Below, piece after piece: positions 1 to 15,600 of a stretch of 64,000 nucleotides of DNA; within the stretch, counting starts at the first letter, position 1, and the number at the start of each line of letters is the position of its first letter. Under the pieces are notes generated by a model that had not been told where the DNA came from, made no database searches, and worked only from the letters and a program-made list of their open reading frames with translations. The DNA is from Pithys albifrons albifrons (taxonomy: Eukaryota; Chordata; Aves; Passeriformes; Thamnophilidae), in NCBI RefSeq assembly GCF_047495875.1, contig NC_092474.1, forward strand, positions 5,597,001-5,661,000, in the 5' to 3' direction. A program made the translations under genes and the position numbers.

Positions 1-40
1 TCCTTGTCTTTTTTCCCTGGAAGGACACAGGGCCACCTAC

Positions 41-669
41 CTCACAGCCAGCTGTCCAGGCAGCCAGTCTGGTCAGGGACTGCTTCCCTGAGCCTCCCAC
101 CCCAATGAGCAGGGCGTGCCCTCGGTCCATCCGGATGATGCGATGGATGCGGATCAAGTGCTCCAAAGCATCATCAAAAAGAACCAGACTCATTTTAATA
201 TTAAATTCATTGTAGTCATCCAAAATCTCCTGCAGAGAAAGGTGAACAGAATGTTACTAGGAGACCAATGAAACAATTCATAACATTAATAAAAAAACAA
301 CCCATTCAGCAGCATTTTTCCTTTCCCATTTCTCAGGGAAAATAAACTATAGGAAAACACTGCCCACTCTGTAGCTGATCCTCAACTTCCAGCACTGCAG
401 ACCCCCAATGGATATGGATGCACACAGAATTCCATGTGCACAGAGAACAGATTTCCTACTTTGAGGCATTTCTCAGGCACAATTCCAAGGTGATGCACTA
501 CCTGGAAGAGAGCTTTTGCTACATCATAGTCTTGGATATCTTCATACACACGAGGTTCTGCTTCATTCAGTGCTGTTCTGAAATCTCCAAAGAGAACTGG
601 ATCCCTCAAGGCATGCTCCAACTCATCTGTGAAATGCTCTTCAACCAAGCTTTTTATGTGACCTTGTAC
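41..669 (-). CDS. DNAH10: DNAH10 exons 49-50: entry into AAA4 (residues 2804-2922), cut by window edge
   Basis: Exons: 502-669 and 41-229. Exon 49 encodes the helical lead-in [15 protein letters not shown] and [15 protein letters not shown]. Exon 50 starts [13 protein letters not shown] and contains the AAA4 P-loop [13 protein letters not shown] near residue 2902. The donor at 39-40 (GAG then GTAGGT on the minus strand) is good, so the gene continues to the left of the window with the rest of AAA4, the coiled-coil stalk and the microtubule-binding domain. Bases 1-40 are intron. Confidence 0.95.
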
Positions 670-3600
670 CTTTAAAGATATGAGTCAGGCAACACACCAA
701 AGCAGCTGATTCTGATTCAGTAACAGTTAGAAGGGTGATAACACACATTCCTGCTCAAATACTGACTGACTTCAAGGTGATACTCATGTCACACTAGAAG
801 ATCCAAAGACTACAGCCCCCTTATGTGTTCTGTGGGTGATCCAGAAGAAACCAACAGGCAGTTCAAGAGCCATCCAAGCCAATGGACTGAGAACATTAAA
901 ACAGAAGAGTTTAAGCCTGTTTAAAACACCTTCTCATACTGTGTGAACAGTATATGAAGTTTAACTTTCCTTCTCAGTGTTCATAGCGGTCTCACCAGCA
1001 AGATTTCTCACAAAGCCTCTAAGTCTGCATGAATATTCTGATTTGTGAAAATTGAGCTGTAGATGTATCTTTGTATGTTAGAGGAGAAAGTCTTGAGCAG
1101 AAGAATCTGAAGGCACCTTAATCTACCTCTTCTCATCTAAGCAACTTCCAAAGCAAACCAAGTTGCTTATACTAAGTTGCCTTCACCCCAATTTCTCTCC
1201 AAATTTTCAGGGTATAAAACTGGTGTCATTCTCTTTTGTGTTTTAAGATAAAATTTGAAGCATTTTCCAGTTTCCACAACAGCCAAAACTGAGGCCACTG
1301 TTTAAAAACTCAGTTCTTATCCTTTTTCCTGCTTCATTATACAGTCACATTCTGACACAATCCTTCCTGAAGGAAAATACTGACTTGAAGTGATTTCCTG
1401 AGTTTTGCTCTCACACACTTTGTCACCTGTACTGCTGCCAACCAATTTTCCTGGACAGGGAAACCAACTGATACTTCCCATTTCTTATCTGCTTTCTTAG
1501 TCTGCCATAGTCACTTTATTTTAGGAAAAAACTTCCATGGACCATGTTTTAAATTAATGGTCAATACACTGATCAGACAAGTCTGCAGCTGGACTGCAAG
1601 ACCTGAGCCCAACAGTTGGTGATATTCCTGTTGCAAATTAATTGCCAAAATAATAGTCAGTGACTACTAAAAATTGAAAGAAATTACTCACCAATGCTTT
1701 GTCTGCTTCATTAATCAGCCTGTCATGGAAAACCCTCAGGCACTCATTTCTCCAAACTCTCACCATCTGGGTCACTGTTTGAAACCTGAATTAACATCAA
1801 AATATCAGACTGCACAAATGAGCTGACATGATTCCTAAGGCCATATGGCTAATAACAATGACCACATTCTGGACTGACCTCTTTACTCCTTTCTTTACTC
1901 TTTTTTATTTTGTTCTTTTAGCAGTAACTAATTTTCTTGCAGTTTTACCTCTAGATGTCTTATTTAAGAGAGACTAAAGCACCAGTGATTGTCATCAAGA
2001 GTAAGATCACAATTCAGGATGTTCTACTTCTCACTGTGGCACAGGGTTAATGAAAAGTAACCAAACGTAACTGATTTCATGTGCTAAAATACTTCATCTT
2101 CCCCCAGGTTCATGCAAATAAATAAACGTAGGACAACTAAAGACAATTTTTCTATTCTTACCTCTCTGGACTTGTAAGAACAAGTCCATTGTAGACCCTG
2201 GAAAGATCCCGCAGGTTAAAAATATAATGGAATTTGGAAGGAGTAGGGGGTAGGTCACTAATAATCATTTTATAAAGCTCCAAAGTACACAGAGTAATCT
2301 TGTCAGAGATGGCTGATATTGACTCATTAAAGGTCTGCAAAGAAGAGAAAGAAGAGGTGTTTCCATGAGATTCCAAACCTGCTTGGAATTATTTCAAATA
2401 TATTCAGAAATTCTCTGCAGGATGAACATTCTGCAATTTAAAACAGTTGGGCAGGTTCCATTCTTCACTCTGGAGCTTGCTGAGTGCTCAGGATAACACC
2501 AAACTCAATGGCTGGAATTTCCACAGCATTTCTAGAACAGAAAATTAAACTGCTCTTTCCTTATCTGACATTGCAGGTTCCTTGTGAGCACTGCACTCTC
2601 CTGCATTATTTTATATTTTTCACACCCATTCAGGAAAGAGTTTGCTGATCTTTGTGTATGTGCTTACAGGAACTACAACAAAATCATTCACAGGTTTCAA
2701 CCTACAAAAAGCTCTAAGTTTATAAATTATTTGCTGACTTGAATGTTTACATATTACTCGAGAATTTTATTTAAACTCATGGAGAAAGAGAAAAGGAAGG
2801 GAAAGGTTTGTGTGAGGTTCTAGATATAAAAAAACTGATAAAAGAAGATTTCAGGTCTTGCAACAACATAGAAATAAATGCCTATTTAAAAACAATAAAC
2901 CTGTTGAGCAAGCCTTTAAAAACAGCAACGTTACCGCAGTGTGGCCTTTCAGGATGGAAGAGTAGATCAAATTCAGCGCCTGCTCAGAGGGAAAAGGAAT
3001 GTTGAAAACACTGAAGAGGGAGATGAACCGAGGGTCAACTTCATTGCGACCTCCTCCAGCCTTGCCCATGGCAGCCACAAAGCCCAGGTCTCGCAGGAAT
3101 TTACAGTTCATCTCCTTGCCACGGTCGTACAGGAAGCCCTTTTCCAGCAGCAGCTTCAGCAGGGCAATGGGCTGCTGTGTCCCGTACTCATCGACCTGGG
3201 GGACACAGAAGTCAAGGTGTTCAAGCACAGAACATCAGCACAGCTGTGGAAATGCTGTGCTGCACACTCAGGAGAACATCACAGCACTCACTGACAGTTT
3301 GTAAAGCCCCAGCACTGATTGAAATGCTCACTCCAATGTGTCCTGTGGGAAAAGCACCTCTTCTCCCAAATGAACCAAATGTGCACACACTGTTTGCCCC
3401 TCTTATAAAGACAGAGGGATGGTTTCTACAATACGCAACCTGCAGCCAATATCAGGGCACAGAAACATGATTTTAAGGACATAAGAAGATGATCCAAAAG
3501 GATCTCTCTTACATACAGGACAAATATTATAAGAGACAGAAAAAACCCCTTTGGCACACAAATCCAACTCTTCCAATGATCCCGAGTCCAGTCATGCACT

Positions 3601-6600
3601 TACCATGAATCCCTTTGGATTTGTGCACAAAGAGACCACACCAGTGCCACCCCAAATGTGTCCATACTCTCTTGCAAACTACTGGCAGCTTACCCTTGGC
3701 ATGTTCATGTCATCCATGAACACCAGAAGACGTTTTCCCATGGGAGGGCCAAAAGTGTCTTTAGTTCGTTTTTCTACATTTGTCTCCAGGTTTCTCTGAA
3801 TGTCCATGGATGTTGTACGAGAAGAGAAGTTAATTACCAGCACCAGCTGCAAAGGGAGGACATGGATAAGGATGGATTTTTACCTGTTCTTTTTTTTTTC
3901 ACCAGAGCATTCAAAAATATTCCTTATATTAGTCTGGCAGGCACACAGGAAATGCTTCTCTGGTCAATCCCTCACTTGAATTACAGATGACAAAGAAAAG
4001 TGAGCCCATTCTTAGCACTTTGACAATACATTTTTACTTAATAAAATTGAATTTGTACATTGTAGAACAGAACAAAACATCTTTGATCCTGAAGGATTCT
4101 CAAATCATTCCCACACTTTGGGTCTGGAGCTTGCAGTCACTCAGGTCAATATTGCTGCTCACAGACTCACTGTGCACATTGAACACAGGGACAAGGAATG
4201 AAAATGCAGCTTTACAAACAAGGCAAAATGCCTCCCACATACATTCAGGTCCTTGTCCAGATTGCTCAGGAAGTTCTGTGTGGTTGCTGTCTTGGATGTA
4301 CCCGATTCCCCTACGAGAACAACTGGGCGTTTTATCTTCACCATCTGCTCCAGTAACCAAGAAGTTCGTGTTGTATCCACTGTGGGCACTGGAAAAGAGC
4401 AGGGATACAATCCCTGGACAAATTAAAATGCAGCACAGCTGGGGATTTATATTTATAGAATAGTGCTGGATCACACTCTCAAAGTATTAACATGCAGTTG
4501 CACAAAGACAGAATCTGAATTGGCAACTCACAAGGTTTAAAGAAAATTTTAACTGCTTAACCAACTCTTTTCAGCTTTTACCACTGGGATCTTTCCTTCA
4601 ATAGATGCATTAAAAAAGAAGTTATCTTCCATACAGGAGGGTCATGGTTTGGTTAAGCTCTAGTTAATCCCTGTCTCAAGGATATAACCAGGATTTATGT
4701 GGATCATAAGCATTTTCCTAGAGCTGTACAGAGATTAATTTTTTCCCATGTGAATAGCTTGGCCTTAGGAGCAATTTCAGAGATCACAGAATTACCTCCT
4801 GTGTCACTGAAGTTAACCTGTGCTTGCTGGAGTATTCCTGTAAAGGAACAGGCCTTAATTTGTCCTGAACTATGAAAAGCACCTCTCACCATTATGCAAT
4901 GCTTGAAGTAACAACTAATGACAGCCTTAAGAATGTCATTTTCATCTACTGAGTACCTGGAATAACTGACCTGGTGTGTTTTCTAGTCTGGTAGAGCAAA
5001 CTGTGAATCATCTGCTATTCTGGCTCATAAAAGGCATTGTTAGATCCTAATAAGCCTTATTAACAGAAATGAGCTTTCATCCTTTCCTCATTCCTTTATT
5101 ACACTGCAAATATCAACTCTATTACTGCTGAACTATTCTGACAAGAACATCAAAGAAATGGATTTGTTCCTTCCCAAGAAACTGAACCTGAGATGACCTT
5201 CAGTAGAGAAAGAGGATATCTCATGTTAAGTGCCATCCATTCAGTGGTGACACATTATAAACTAAAGGTATATCATCACTGTATTTTATCTTACACTCAC
5301 CCAGAATGTCAAGAAATTTCCCTTCAGGGTTATGAATATATTCAGGAACAAGCTGCATCCAGGGTACCCACTTTTTTTGAGATCCATCAAAATGAAAGTC
5401 ATACAAAGTTGGCAGCTGACCTGCAAATCAAACAGCAATTCTAAGTTTTCTAGGACATGGAAATATTTCATGGGAAAACAATCTGATTGAGATGAAAATG
5501 AAGGGTAAGAATCTAGACCAGGTTGGGCAACACTTTATTCTGTTTGCTTGTAATTAACTCACTAAGGCAGCAACCAAAACTCTCCTAGTCCAGCACCTGG
5601 ATCACACTGTTGCTTTTTAAGCACCTTCCAGTGGCTTTCCTTTCACATTTTATTTTTCCTTTCACTGTTTATCTCTTCAGCTTGGCACAGAAAAGGGCTG
5701 TTCTATGAGGACAGACCAGTAGCCAAGAGTGATCCATCATCAGTATCTCTAGGTGGTTTTCAGTGATAGTCCCTCAAAGAGCATATTTTACAGCCAGGAT
5801 AGCCAGCTGGAAGGAAGAACAGTGATCTGCCTTCATGGAAACTTTTCTGATATAATCAGTGGGATTCAGATCAAATTCTGACAAGATCCTACCTGGCAGC
5901 TCCCCTGCCTTGGCCAGGATGTTGTCATCCTTAGCAGTGGACATACAGGAAATACGTTTCACATTTTCATCAAATTGAATTCTCCCAGCATCAAGAAGAG
6001 CAGCACCCAAGGAGCAATACAAAGCTTCCAAGAAAAAACACTCCAGGACATCAGGATTTTCAGGCTGTACCACAAGGACTTCCAGCATCACAGTTAACTG
6101 CACAACCTGTTGGAAAAAAAGACAAAACTGTAAACAAAATTGTCAGTTAGAGGGGTGAAAACTCTTAATCTGTTTTCAGCTGTTTGTTTGCTGATTTTTT
6201 GGCCTTACAGGTGAATGTACTGCTGTGTAGAAGGACAGTAGAAGAGCATTGTTAGAAGCTTATTGTTTTTTGTGTCTCTTGTGCTCATCAGTAGCAAACT
6301 GACATTTCAGCACTGACTGTTCCTGTGTTTTCCTTGGGAAGATTTTACTTTCTCCATCATTCCATTTTATTTTTAGTTAAACATGTTCAGTGTTTATTCT
6401 GTTTCTTACCATGTTTAAATCTGTCTGAGGAACAATGGTCTTCAGCTTTTGTCCCTGTTTGCCATCCACAATTCCCTCCACAATCATGTCAATCAGGTAG
6501 GGCACGTACTTTTGAAAGAGACGATCCAAGTCAATTCTCTCTTGCTGAGGAACAAAAAGGACAATAATTCAGCACACAGAAAGCTGGAAAGCAAATTTCT

Positions 6601-9600
6601 GACAGCAGTGCTTCCCATCAATAGCTGGCTGTCCAGGTATGATTGTTCCTGAAGGAATCACTCCTGCCAAAGACAGGGTACAGCCACATGGAGAAATGTG
6701 ATGCTGTTGGATAGACTGAGTTTTCAGCAGGTGAAGATCAGCATTCACCTGGTGATAGCAACTAAGTTGTCTTACTTCAGCTCCCCGTGGACTTGACTTT
6801 TTAAACTAGATCTAAGAAACAAACACCTAAGCAATCTCACTGTTAACTATCCTTCTTCACTTCTCAGAAAAAACTACAAGTGAGAAAATATGGGAATTCT
6901 CCTTTCACTCTGCTGCAGGTCTAGTGATTAGATCTGCTGTCAGAAAATCAGACTCTTTACACAGAGTTTTTTACAGCTGTCTGCAATTCAGTGTTTAACA
7001 CAAATACTTGCTGAGCAAGTACAGAAATTCCCACCTCATTTTCTCTTCCTTGGACCCACTTCTGCCAATAGGGCTCATATTTCAGATTTTTAGGATCTAC
7101 AAAGACCATTCCACAGCGGGATACCGTGGCAGGAGATGCATACTGCAAGTCACCAACCTATAAAGTTATCACACAAGATAATCACACACTTAAGCAAAGA
7201 ACAGCAACAGCAACTGCCTTCCAGGCTTTGAACCCCCATCTGTACCTAACCCTTCCCATGGATTCAATGTTCCAGTCATGTTTTACCTCAAACAACAAGG
7301 CACAGTGTGGCTGAAGTCTGATCCGCTCCCCGTTTGCCAAGGTCAGCAACTTGTTGTCATCCATGACAGAATTCATGTTTTCAACCCAGAGAGCATCCAC
7401 ATCTCCATCAAAGAGAATGTACCTGTGAGCAAGAGCCAGGGGGCACTGACTGATCTCTGATTTTACCAACATACTTCACAATTTGGCAGTGTCAGTCCAG
7501 GTGTTTTGAAGGCCACCATTCATTTTTTACAATTGCATAGTTTCACTGAGGCTACAAACTCACAGGAGACAAAAAGACCCATAGAGATTTCCTACTTATT
7601 TAGAATTTGTTTTTTAAACAGTGCAGGATCAAGTTTTTGGGGTTTGAGATTGATGTAAAAGTCAGTAGCTAAGAAGCATCCCAATGATTTCTGGCTGCCC
7701 ACCTTCGCTCTTTCTTGTCAGTGGGTCTGTTGATGTCCCGAAAGATGTTGGACAGGACTCCATCTGTCCAGTCTCGTGTGACAGGATCAAGGATTCCATA
7801 CAGCTCAATCACACTCATAGCTTTAGGGTTCAGTATGTAAAGCTTTGTCAGTAATCCCAGCCTAAAGATACAGCAAGAAAAGCACAGTAAAATCACACAA
7901 TACCATCTCCTGTTAATCCAGGCAAATCCTATGGGCAGCTGTTGATCCTGTCCTGACCAGACAGAGCTGAGTAACTCAGCCTGTGCCATTTTACAGCCTG
8001 ATTTCCATGTATCACATTCTATACTCACTTGTTTTGGGCCTGGCACAAAGCATTAATGACAACTGACTTGCCACCTCCAGTAGGTCCAACGACCATTGTT
8101 GTGTGGCGGGTTAACATTGTTTCATACATCTGAACTACTTTATCCACCTGAAAAACAAATATTGGGTCAGCAGACTGCTGTCAGAACTCTTCTGTGCCCA
8201 AGATTAGCAGCTGGTCTGTATCAGATAAGCTTTCCTGGAGCTACTCCAGAGTGCAACAATGAACATCCAGCCTAATGCTTATAACAAAAACTCCAGCAAT
8301 TAACATTTTTGATACCTGGACTGGTAAAACAATATAGCCTCGTTCTTCCAGCACATGTTCCACAGCATCATTAAAGTCAGGGTAGCGCACTCGAGGGCAA
8401 TCCAGGCCAGGAAACAGGTCAGAGATTAGGCCAAGAAAAAGAGGTACATCTTCAAACACAAATTTAGGGAGATTCATGTCTCGTAGAGCTCTCATTAGTA
8501 CAACTTCCTAGACAAAGCATAGCAAAATCAATCTTTACCAAATAGCTAAGCCAATATGTAAAATTAGATACTTATTAGATACTTCCAACACCTTTAAAAA
8601 GTACTGTCTGATTATGTCAGTATAGCTTTGAGAATGTTTTCTTGGCATCAGTTACCAGTGGAAACAACAAAGCTTATTTTACAGGGATTAAGGAGATCAA
8701 TAGCTAAGAATAATACAGTGCCTTTTTGTACCATATTAACCAAATGCCAAATGGCTGGAGTGGCCCTGAACTGTTCAAAAACCAGCTTTTGCTATTCATT
8801 CACAGATATTCCTCTGGCTATTTGCACCATGGTCTTCACAAGAAGTAAAATACCTCATTTTCCATAGGTTTCCCTACTTTGACTTGAGTTCTGATGACAA
8901 CTTGGTGGCAGAAAGCATGATGGAACTCAGTAAGAACCAAGTGAAATCTTCAGAGCAGACAAACTACACCAGATGGGTAAAACACATCCCCTTCCTAATG
9001 AAAAAGATGATCTGCCATGGGGAACTAAGCAGGAAATGTACCTCACTGAGGTCTGCTGATCCTCTTTTCAGTTCTCCAGCCATCACCAACACTGATTTAA
9101 GGGCCCTCAGTCCAAAGTCATAGTGATGTTGTTTAGAAAGCTGTTCTCTTGCCAACTTGTAAAGCACTGTCATCTTTTTGGCAAGGGCCTGTTTGAGATT
9201 TAAGTCAGACCATCACAAATGTGTAAGTTGCACCCAAACACTGGCCATGCAGACATGGGTGTCTACATGGGTGTGGGTAGCAATAAAATTTTCTCACCTT
9301 TGCCATAAGGAACCCTTCAGAAAACAGCATTATCTCACAGATTTGCTGAAGATCTGGAACAATAACAACCACAGGCCTGAACAAAGCTTTGACAGACTCG
9401 GGGAGCTCAGTGCGACCAGCATAGCCAGGGTTCATCGTAATGAAAATGCCAATACGACTGTCAAGGGTAATTTCCTGTCCTTCAAACTAAAGGGAAAGGA
9501 AAACATTAGAACAATGTGAATTAGGAACTGAAACAAATAGTACTATTGGCTCAAATTGAAAAACAGCAATACTGGGGCACCCATTCAGGACAAAGTGTTA

Positions 9601-12600
9601 AAATATTTAGCTTTAAACAGTCATCCAGATACAAACAGTAGGATGAATGGATCTTGGATCTCAACTTTAAGACATTTCACAAGCCTCCATCAAATTTTCT
9701 GTCAGAGTTTGAATTCCAATAAACATCAGCAAACAGAGCCTCACAATGCACATCACATTAAGTTACTGCTCTTCCTAATTACTACTATGCTATTATTCCA
9801 TTTATTGACTATTATCCTATTAGGATCACTTTTATCCCATTTCACAAAGGCAGAACCTCACAAAGGAGTAGGAAATCAGCAAGGATTTAACATCTTTCAA
9901 ACTGAGAGTAGATGCTCTGGAGTTTTAAATGTTCAGCACAAACAAATTACAGAAGCAGCAGCCCTTTGATCTAATGATGGGGCCTAAACCTGGATCTTGG
10001 CCTCAAAACCAAGATCATCCTTCACATTTACTCTTCTTTTTTAATGTTTACCTGAAATATTTTCCACTTATTCATCAAAGCATTTCTAATAGTCTGAATC
10101 TGAGAGGAAATGACTGACAGCACGGAAGCATCGATACGATTGAACTCATCAAAGCATCCCCAGGCGCCACACTGGGCAAGGCCAGAGAAAATTTTACCAA
10201 CTGCCTGAAAGGAACAACCAGAAAAACTTCTCAGCAATGAATATATAAAACATTCAGCATCAAAAAACTTGGGAGGAAGTTAAAACTCTTAATTACTCGG
10301 TAAAACCTCTGGATATTTATATGTGCAGGAGCAGGCAATCCATCAAAAGGTGTTGCAATTGTTACTTGCCAAGTGCAGAGTGACCATCTTGAGCTTAAAC
10401 ACCAATCACATAGTCACTGTCACCCTGAGGGAAAGCACCTGAAATTCCTTCAGGAATTTATTCAAAATAGACATTTTTTACTAAATTTCATTCTCAATCA
10501 GCATGGTATCCCCAAGGGAGGTACTTATGCAGCAGTTCAGAGTATGTCCTTATCCTGGGCACTGCTAAAGGGCAGCAAGTGGCATTTTACCAGAGAACAC
10601 AGATCTTTGACTCTTACTTTGGAGTCCATGCCTTCTCCACAGTTTGTTACTACACACAGCAAGCCCAGTGCTTTGGCCAGATCCTTAGTTGTTTCTGTCT
10701 TCCCTGTACCTGCTGGCCCTGCTGGTGCTCCTCCCAAAAACATTGATAGAGCCTTTGGAGACAGACCAAAAAGCAAAAAAAAGCTCGGATTAAATTTATA
10801 ATAGGTTGGTAGCAAAACCACCAAGGTACAAAAAACCTTCAGCTTCATCTATGAATGCATTCCACATTATCTCTGAGGCAATGATATCACAGCTGACTTC
10901 AAATATAGCAGCAATCACACTGGCATCTAGGAGATGGCAGGAAGAGGCAATAAAACAATGATGTGATTGTGTAGAAGTACATCAAGGGCTTTGGAAGGGT
11001 AGAAGACCCTTCCAGAAGATTTATGACGAGGAGATCAGAGCTTTTTTCACTTAGGAAGACTTTCCTGCCTACAAGAGGCATCTTTCTCAAAGACAGGTAT
11101 AGATGTTTTCTCTGCATTCCAGAGAAATGCTCCCTGATATAAGAAAAAGGTAAATCCTGCTGACATGTTGAGGGTCCCCCAGAGTGGGAGCTGGGGATGA
11201 TAAAGGCCCTGAGAAGAGCAGGGGAGATGTCTTTCCTCAGGGCCCTGTGTTTGAAACACCATTAAGAGTAATGTTCTTTTAAGTCTTGTGTTCTCTACTT
11301 TAGACATGAATTTTCTTACAATCCTTCCGCTGCCTGCCAGCTTTTGGGGGTCCCTGTGTGTTCTCTCACTCCACAGGCTCATTGGCAAGGACCACACCCC
11401 TGTCCATACCTGTGTGAGGGTGAGGTAGATGCGGTCGGTGAGGGGGGTGATGACGAGCCGCCCGTTCAGCCCCATGTACTCGTAGCCGTAGGAGAAGGTG
11501 CCGGTGCACTGACGCACCGACAGGTCGTCCGGCTCCCGCTCCCAATAGAAGCGCAGCTGGCTCTCCCACTCGAACTCCTGAGCCTGCAGGATGCTACACA
11601 ACACAGTTCCTGTGAGCTGAGCCGTGGGAATGCCACTCCTGCATTTGCCACCTGCTCAGCAGGGGGTTTACCTGTCCCTCACGAACATATCGATGATGTC
11701 TCTGGCGTGGACATCGATGATGAGGACAGTGTTGTACTTCCTCCTGTCGTTCTTGCTCAAAGGCAGAGTGATGCGGGTCACCAGGTCATCGATTTGCTTG
11801 TGCATTTTCTTGGCATAAAGTTTCATTGCCTGTTTTTCTCCCTTCTTCACTTTCCGAAAGACGTCCTCGACCTCCCAAGTCCACCACACTTGGTTAGCAG
11901 CCAGCACCATCATGCCTTGGAAGAGTAGCATCCAATCAACTCTGGAAAACACGTATAGTGAGGGAGGCTGAGTTACTGTTCATTTTAAGGAACTGATCAG
12001 GAAATTAAAACAAAAACAAAAAAAAATGAAGATCCTCTTACTTTCCTATTTCTGCAACAACTAAACATGAGCCAAACTTTTCAGATGTACAGAATTCTAT
12101 CAAGGTGTGCTGTGGGATTCAAAAGCCTGTGAAATACTCATAGAAAAGCTGCCTATTCCACATGTAAAATTGCCAACGGGAATTCATCATGAGAAAAACA
12201 TCCTGAGCACAAAACACTAAAAATAAAACCTCAACATATAGGAAATTAGATATGAGAGGTAACACATTTTTCCTGGTTAGTTAAAGTAGTGCACATACAT
12301 ATATTTATATCCCTCCATGTAGAGAAATACAGGCTAAATTGTGTATGAGTTAAAAAACCGAGCTCATAGGTTCATATTAACAAATCAGGTATTTGTGTCA
12401 CCCCTGGCACTGGCTGTGTCACCTGCTTCTGTCTTCACAGTAGCGAAAAATGGCTTCCTTGGTGAGGCGTCTGTTGGTCCTTCTCATTTCCTCCAGCACT
12501 GCTGTCATCCAGTTCTCCACCCTGCCCACGGCAGGGACAGCCTGCCGGAACTCCATCACCTCCCTCTCGGCAGAGATCATGGCCGTTGCAATCTTCTCAT

Positions 12601-15600
12601 CATTGTCCCCATCCTGAAACCTCAGGGAGGCCACATTATCAAACATCTGAAAGGCACCGGCAAAGAAATTCAGAGGCATTTTAGAAACAAAGCTTCCAGG
12701 CAGGAGGTAAGTGTATCCAGCCCCCATCTGAGTCTGAAAGAAAAGTTCCATGGATTCTAAAGAGATGGATCTGACTCCTACATAATCAAATACAGATGCT
12801 GACATGTAGCTCAGCAGCCCAACTGTAATCAAGAAGATAATCAGAACCAAATGACACTGATTTTTTTTCTAGAAAATAAAGGTCTATCAAGGGCCACAGG
12901 AAGGGCCTTTAATGACAGATCATTCTGGTGTATCTTGAATGCTCCTCTACCAACATTCCTGTATTGTAACTATTAATGGACAGTATGAGAGCCAGGAGAG
13001 ATTATCCATCAGATTTGATCTGGTTTTTCAGAAGGTTCTTCAAGATGTTGCCAGGATGCTTTTTGTGTCCAAAAAATATTTGTGCACCTTCAGAAGCATG
13101 TACGATATAGTCTGTTAAACTTTTTAAAGCACAAAGCACTGTGGAAAGCCAGACATTGTACCTTTATCATGTGCTCCTGAACTGCAAGGGGGTCACTGCT
13201 GCCAAGAATACTCAGCAACTCATCATCAGATATAAAGAAAAATCTTGGGAAAGCATTTCTCTTGGCATCCAAGTAATCATTCAAGCTTTTCTGACATTTC
13301 TCCAGCACATCATTTATATGATGGAGGTCTGACAGACGATTTGGGGCTTCACAGCAGGTTTTTATTGTTGGGTCTTTTACAGTTTCCTCCATTATCTGCA
13401 CAGGGAGAAAAAGAAGTTTAGAAAATACTGAACAGCAATAGATTCTACTAAACTACATGTAACTGTGACAAAGCACGCAAGCTGCACAAGCAGTGCAGGT
13501 TCTTATAGAAGTGATTCAATGGTTTTAAAACCAGCTTTTCTGTTGCTGCAGTGCTGTATGAAGACATGGAGGTAGGTGTGTTTATGGAGACACAAGTGCA
13601 AAAACAAGTGTAAGCAAGACAAGCCTGTCCCCCAGGCCAAACACCCAACTTTACCCTGGTACAGAGTGGTATTTCAAGGGGTGATCAAACATTGTATTTC
13701 AGAATCATAGCACTCTCTCAACTTTGCATGTGGGGAACACAAAAATAAGTCATATTCATCCTGGGAGTATGTGTTCAGTGTGGGAACAGTGGCATGAACA
13801 AGGAATGCCTTTTTAGCATGTATGTAGGGACTCAATCTGTAGAAACACATCTAAGCTTCTCATGATCAAGGTAAAGGTAAAAAGATGCACCCAATGAAAG
13901 GAAAAGGAGATTCTGCCTACCCCATATTGCCAGCCCAGGATCACACCCTCTGTCCACCTTAGATAACGCAGGAGAAGTCTTCTGGTTATGACAGATGTGA
14001 AGTAAAACACAAATTCCTGGGTTCCCCAATCTCGTATTCAATTAATACCATTCTCAGTGCTACACATGGCACAGAAGACTACAGATAACTGTGGAACTGG
14101 AAGCAAAATGCACTAAATAATTATGCTGATCACAAGTCAGTTACTTGCCTCTTTAAACATTTTGTCTACTCTGTCAAATATTTTGACTTCCTCTGGAAGC
14201 TGTGATCTGATATCCCCACCAACAAAGATGCTCTCCAGGTACATCCATTTTCTCTGAACTGTTGTCCAGATCTAAGAATCAAATGTTACAATCAGAGAAA
14301 AACAATACAGCAGAAAATTCTGATTGTAAATAATAAACATTAATTATTTAGCACTTCCCTCCTACCTCAGTTACTTCACTAATCAATGACAGAGTTTTTT
14401 CCCATTGGCGAGCAGTTGAAAGGAAAGGACCCACAAATCGACTGCCCAGCACACTCTGAAGGCTGACATTGTTGTCATCCAGAGTCTCTAAAATTTCTGC
14501 TGTAGGTGCCAGAATAAAGCCTCGGTTCTCAGTGCCTTTGATGTATGTTTGTACAGTGAATTTCATCTGCTCCCATGTTTCTATTATTTCCTTCATTCCC
14601 TGCATGTGAGTATAAAAAGATGCATCTTTTAATCTTCAAAAACTGGAGAACTATAATCTTAGGGGGAAAAAAAAGAAACAATTAATTCAGCCATTCAGCA
14701 AAACTTTTGCAGAGATTTTCTAACTCTGGTTTATAAAGAAGGATTTATTTCAAAACATGATGATGGCAACAGAATGGATCCTTCTTCAGATCCTTTGTCA
14801 TAGAACAAACTTGCTTATTGTAAAAACAGAAATCCAATATACTGCTGCCAAAGCCAGTACTGCTGGGATTCTGTGCTCTGTAGGAGCTTATTAACTATTG
14901 ATCTTAGTTTCCATCAGTTACATCACTGCAGCTCCCTGAAGATGGTAATATTTGCTGCCATGACAATTTTAAAATCTCAAATAAAACCTAGACTGCTGTC
15001 ATCCTTGCCTTTTTAGTTTTATTACGATTTTATAGTTCAATACATTACCTTCTCAATGCTAAGTTCTTTAACAGCAGTTCCAACTATTTCACTGATAACA
15101 TCTGCATGTCTGTGAAGCTCCATAGCAAACATGTTCTCCAAAGTGAATGTTTCTGTTTTCATTTCAAACCTTGTTCCTGTTCTCTCCATAAGGTCTTGCC
15201 AATGCCTGTTTTAAATTGACACGCCAATTGTATCAAACACCAGATACAGTAAAAAACAAAACCAACTGTAATTTAACATCTAATAGTGAAACCATGTTTA
15301 ACACTGCTGTTTAAACATGAACTTTGAATACATAAAGTAGCCCAGTCATTGCAGTCACTTGGATGCAATTACACAAGCTCATTAAGGAGAAAGTACCAAG
15401 CTCCAGGATATGGTATGACCCCAGTAATGCAAATTAAAAGTTCTAAATCAAAGCAAACCTTTCTCTTAAAGCTTCATTTTTCAAATCAAGCAGCAAGGGG
15501 ATGGAGTCTCGAAATGCCTTCATTCTGGTTTCCAGCTGAACAGCCACTGCCATGGTGCGCACGGGCTTGGGCAGCTTGCGGAGGGCTTTGAGAAATCCTT

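Noticed and set aside
11047..11409. Open frame continuing from DNAH10 exon 31 into the intron
   Set aside because: A good donor (GTATGG) ends the exon at 11410 and the next exon joins in phase; the extension has no dynein similarity.
12647..12850. Upstream open extension of DNAH10 exon 29
   Set aside because: The acceptor before [10 protein letters not shown] at 12646 gives the correct phase with exon 28; the extension would break the join.
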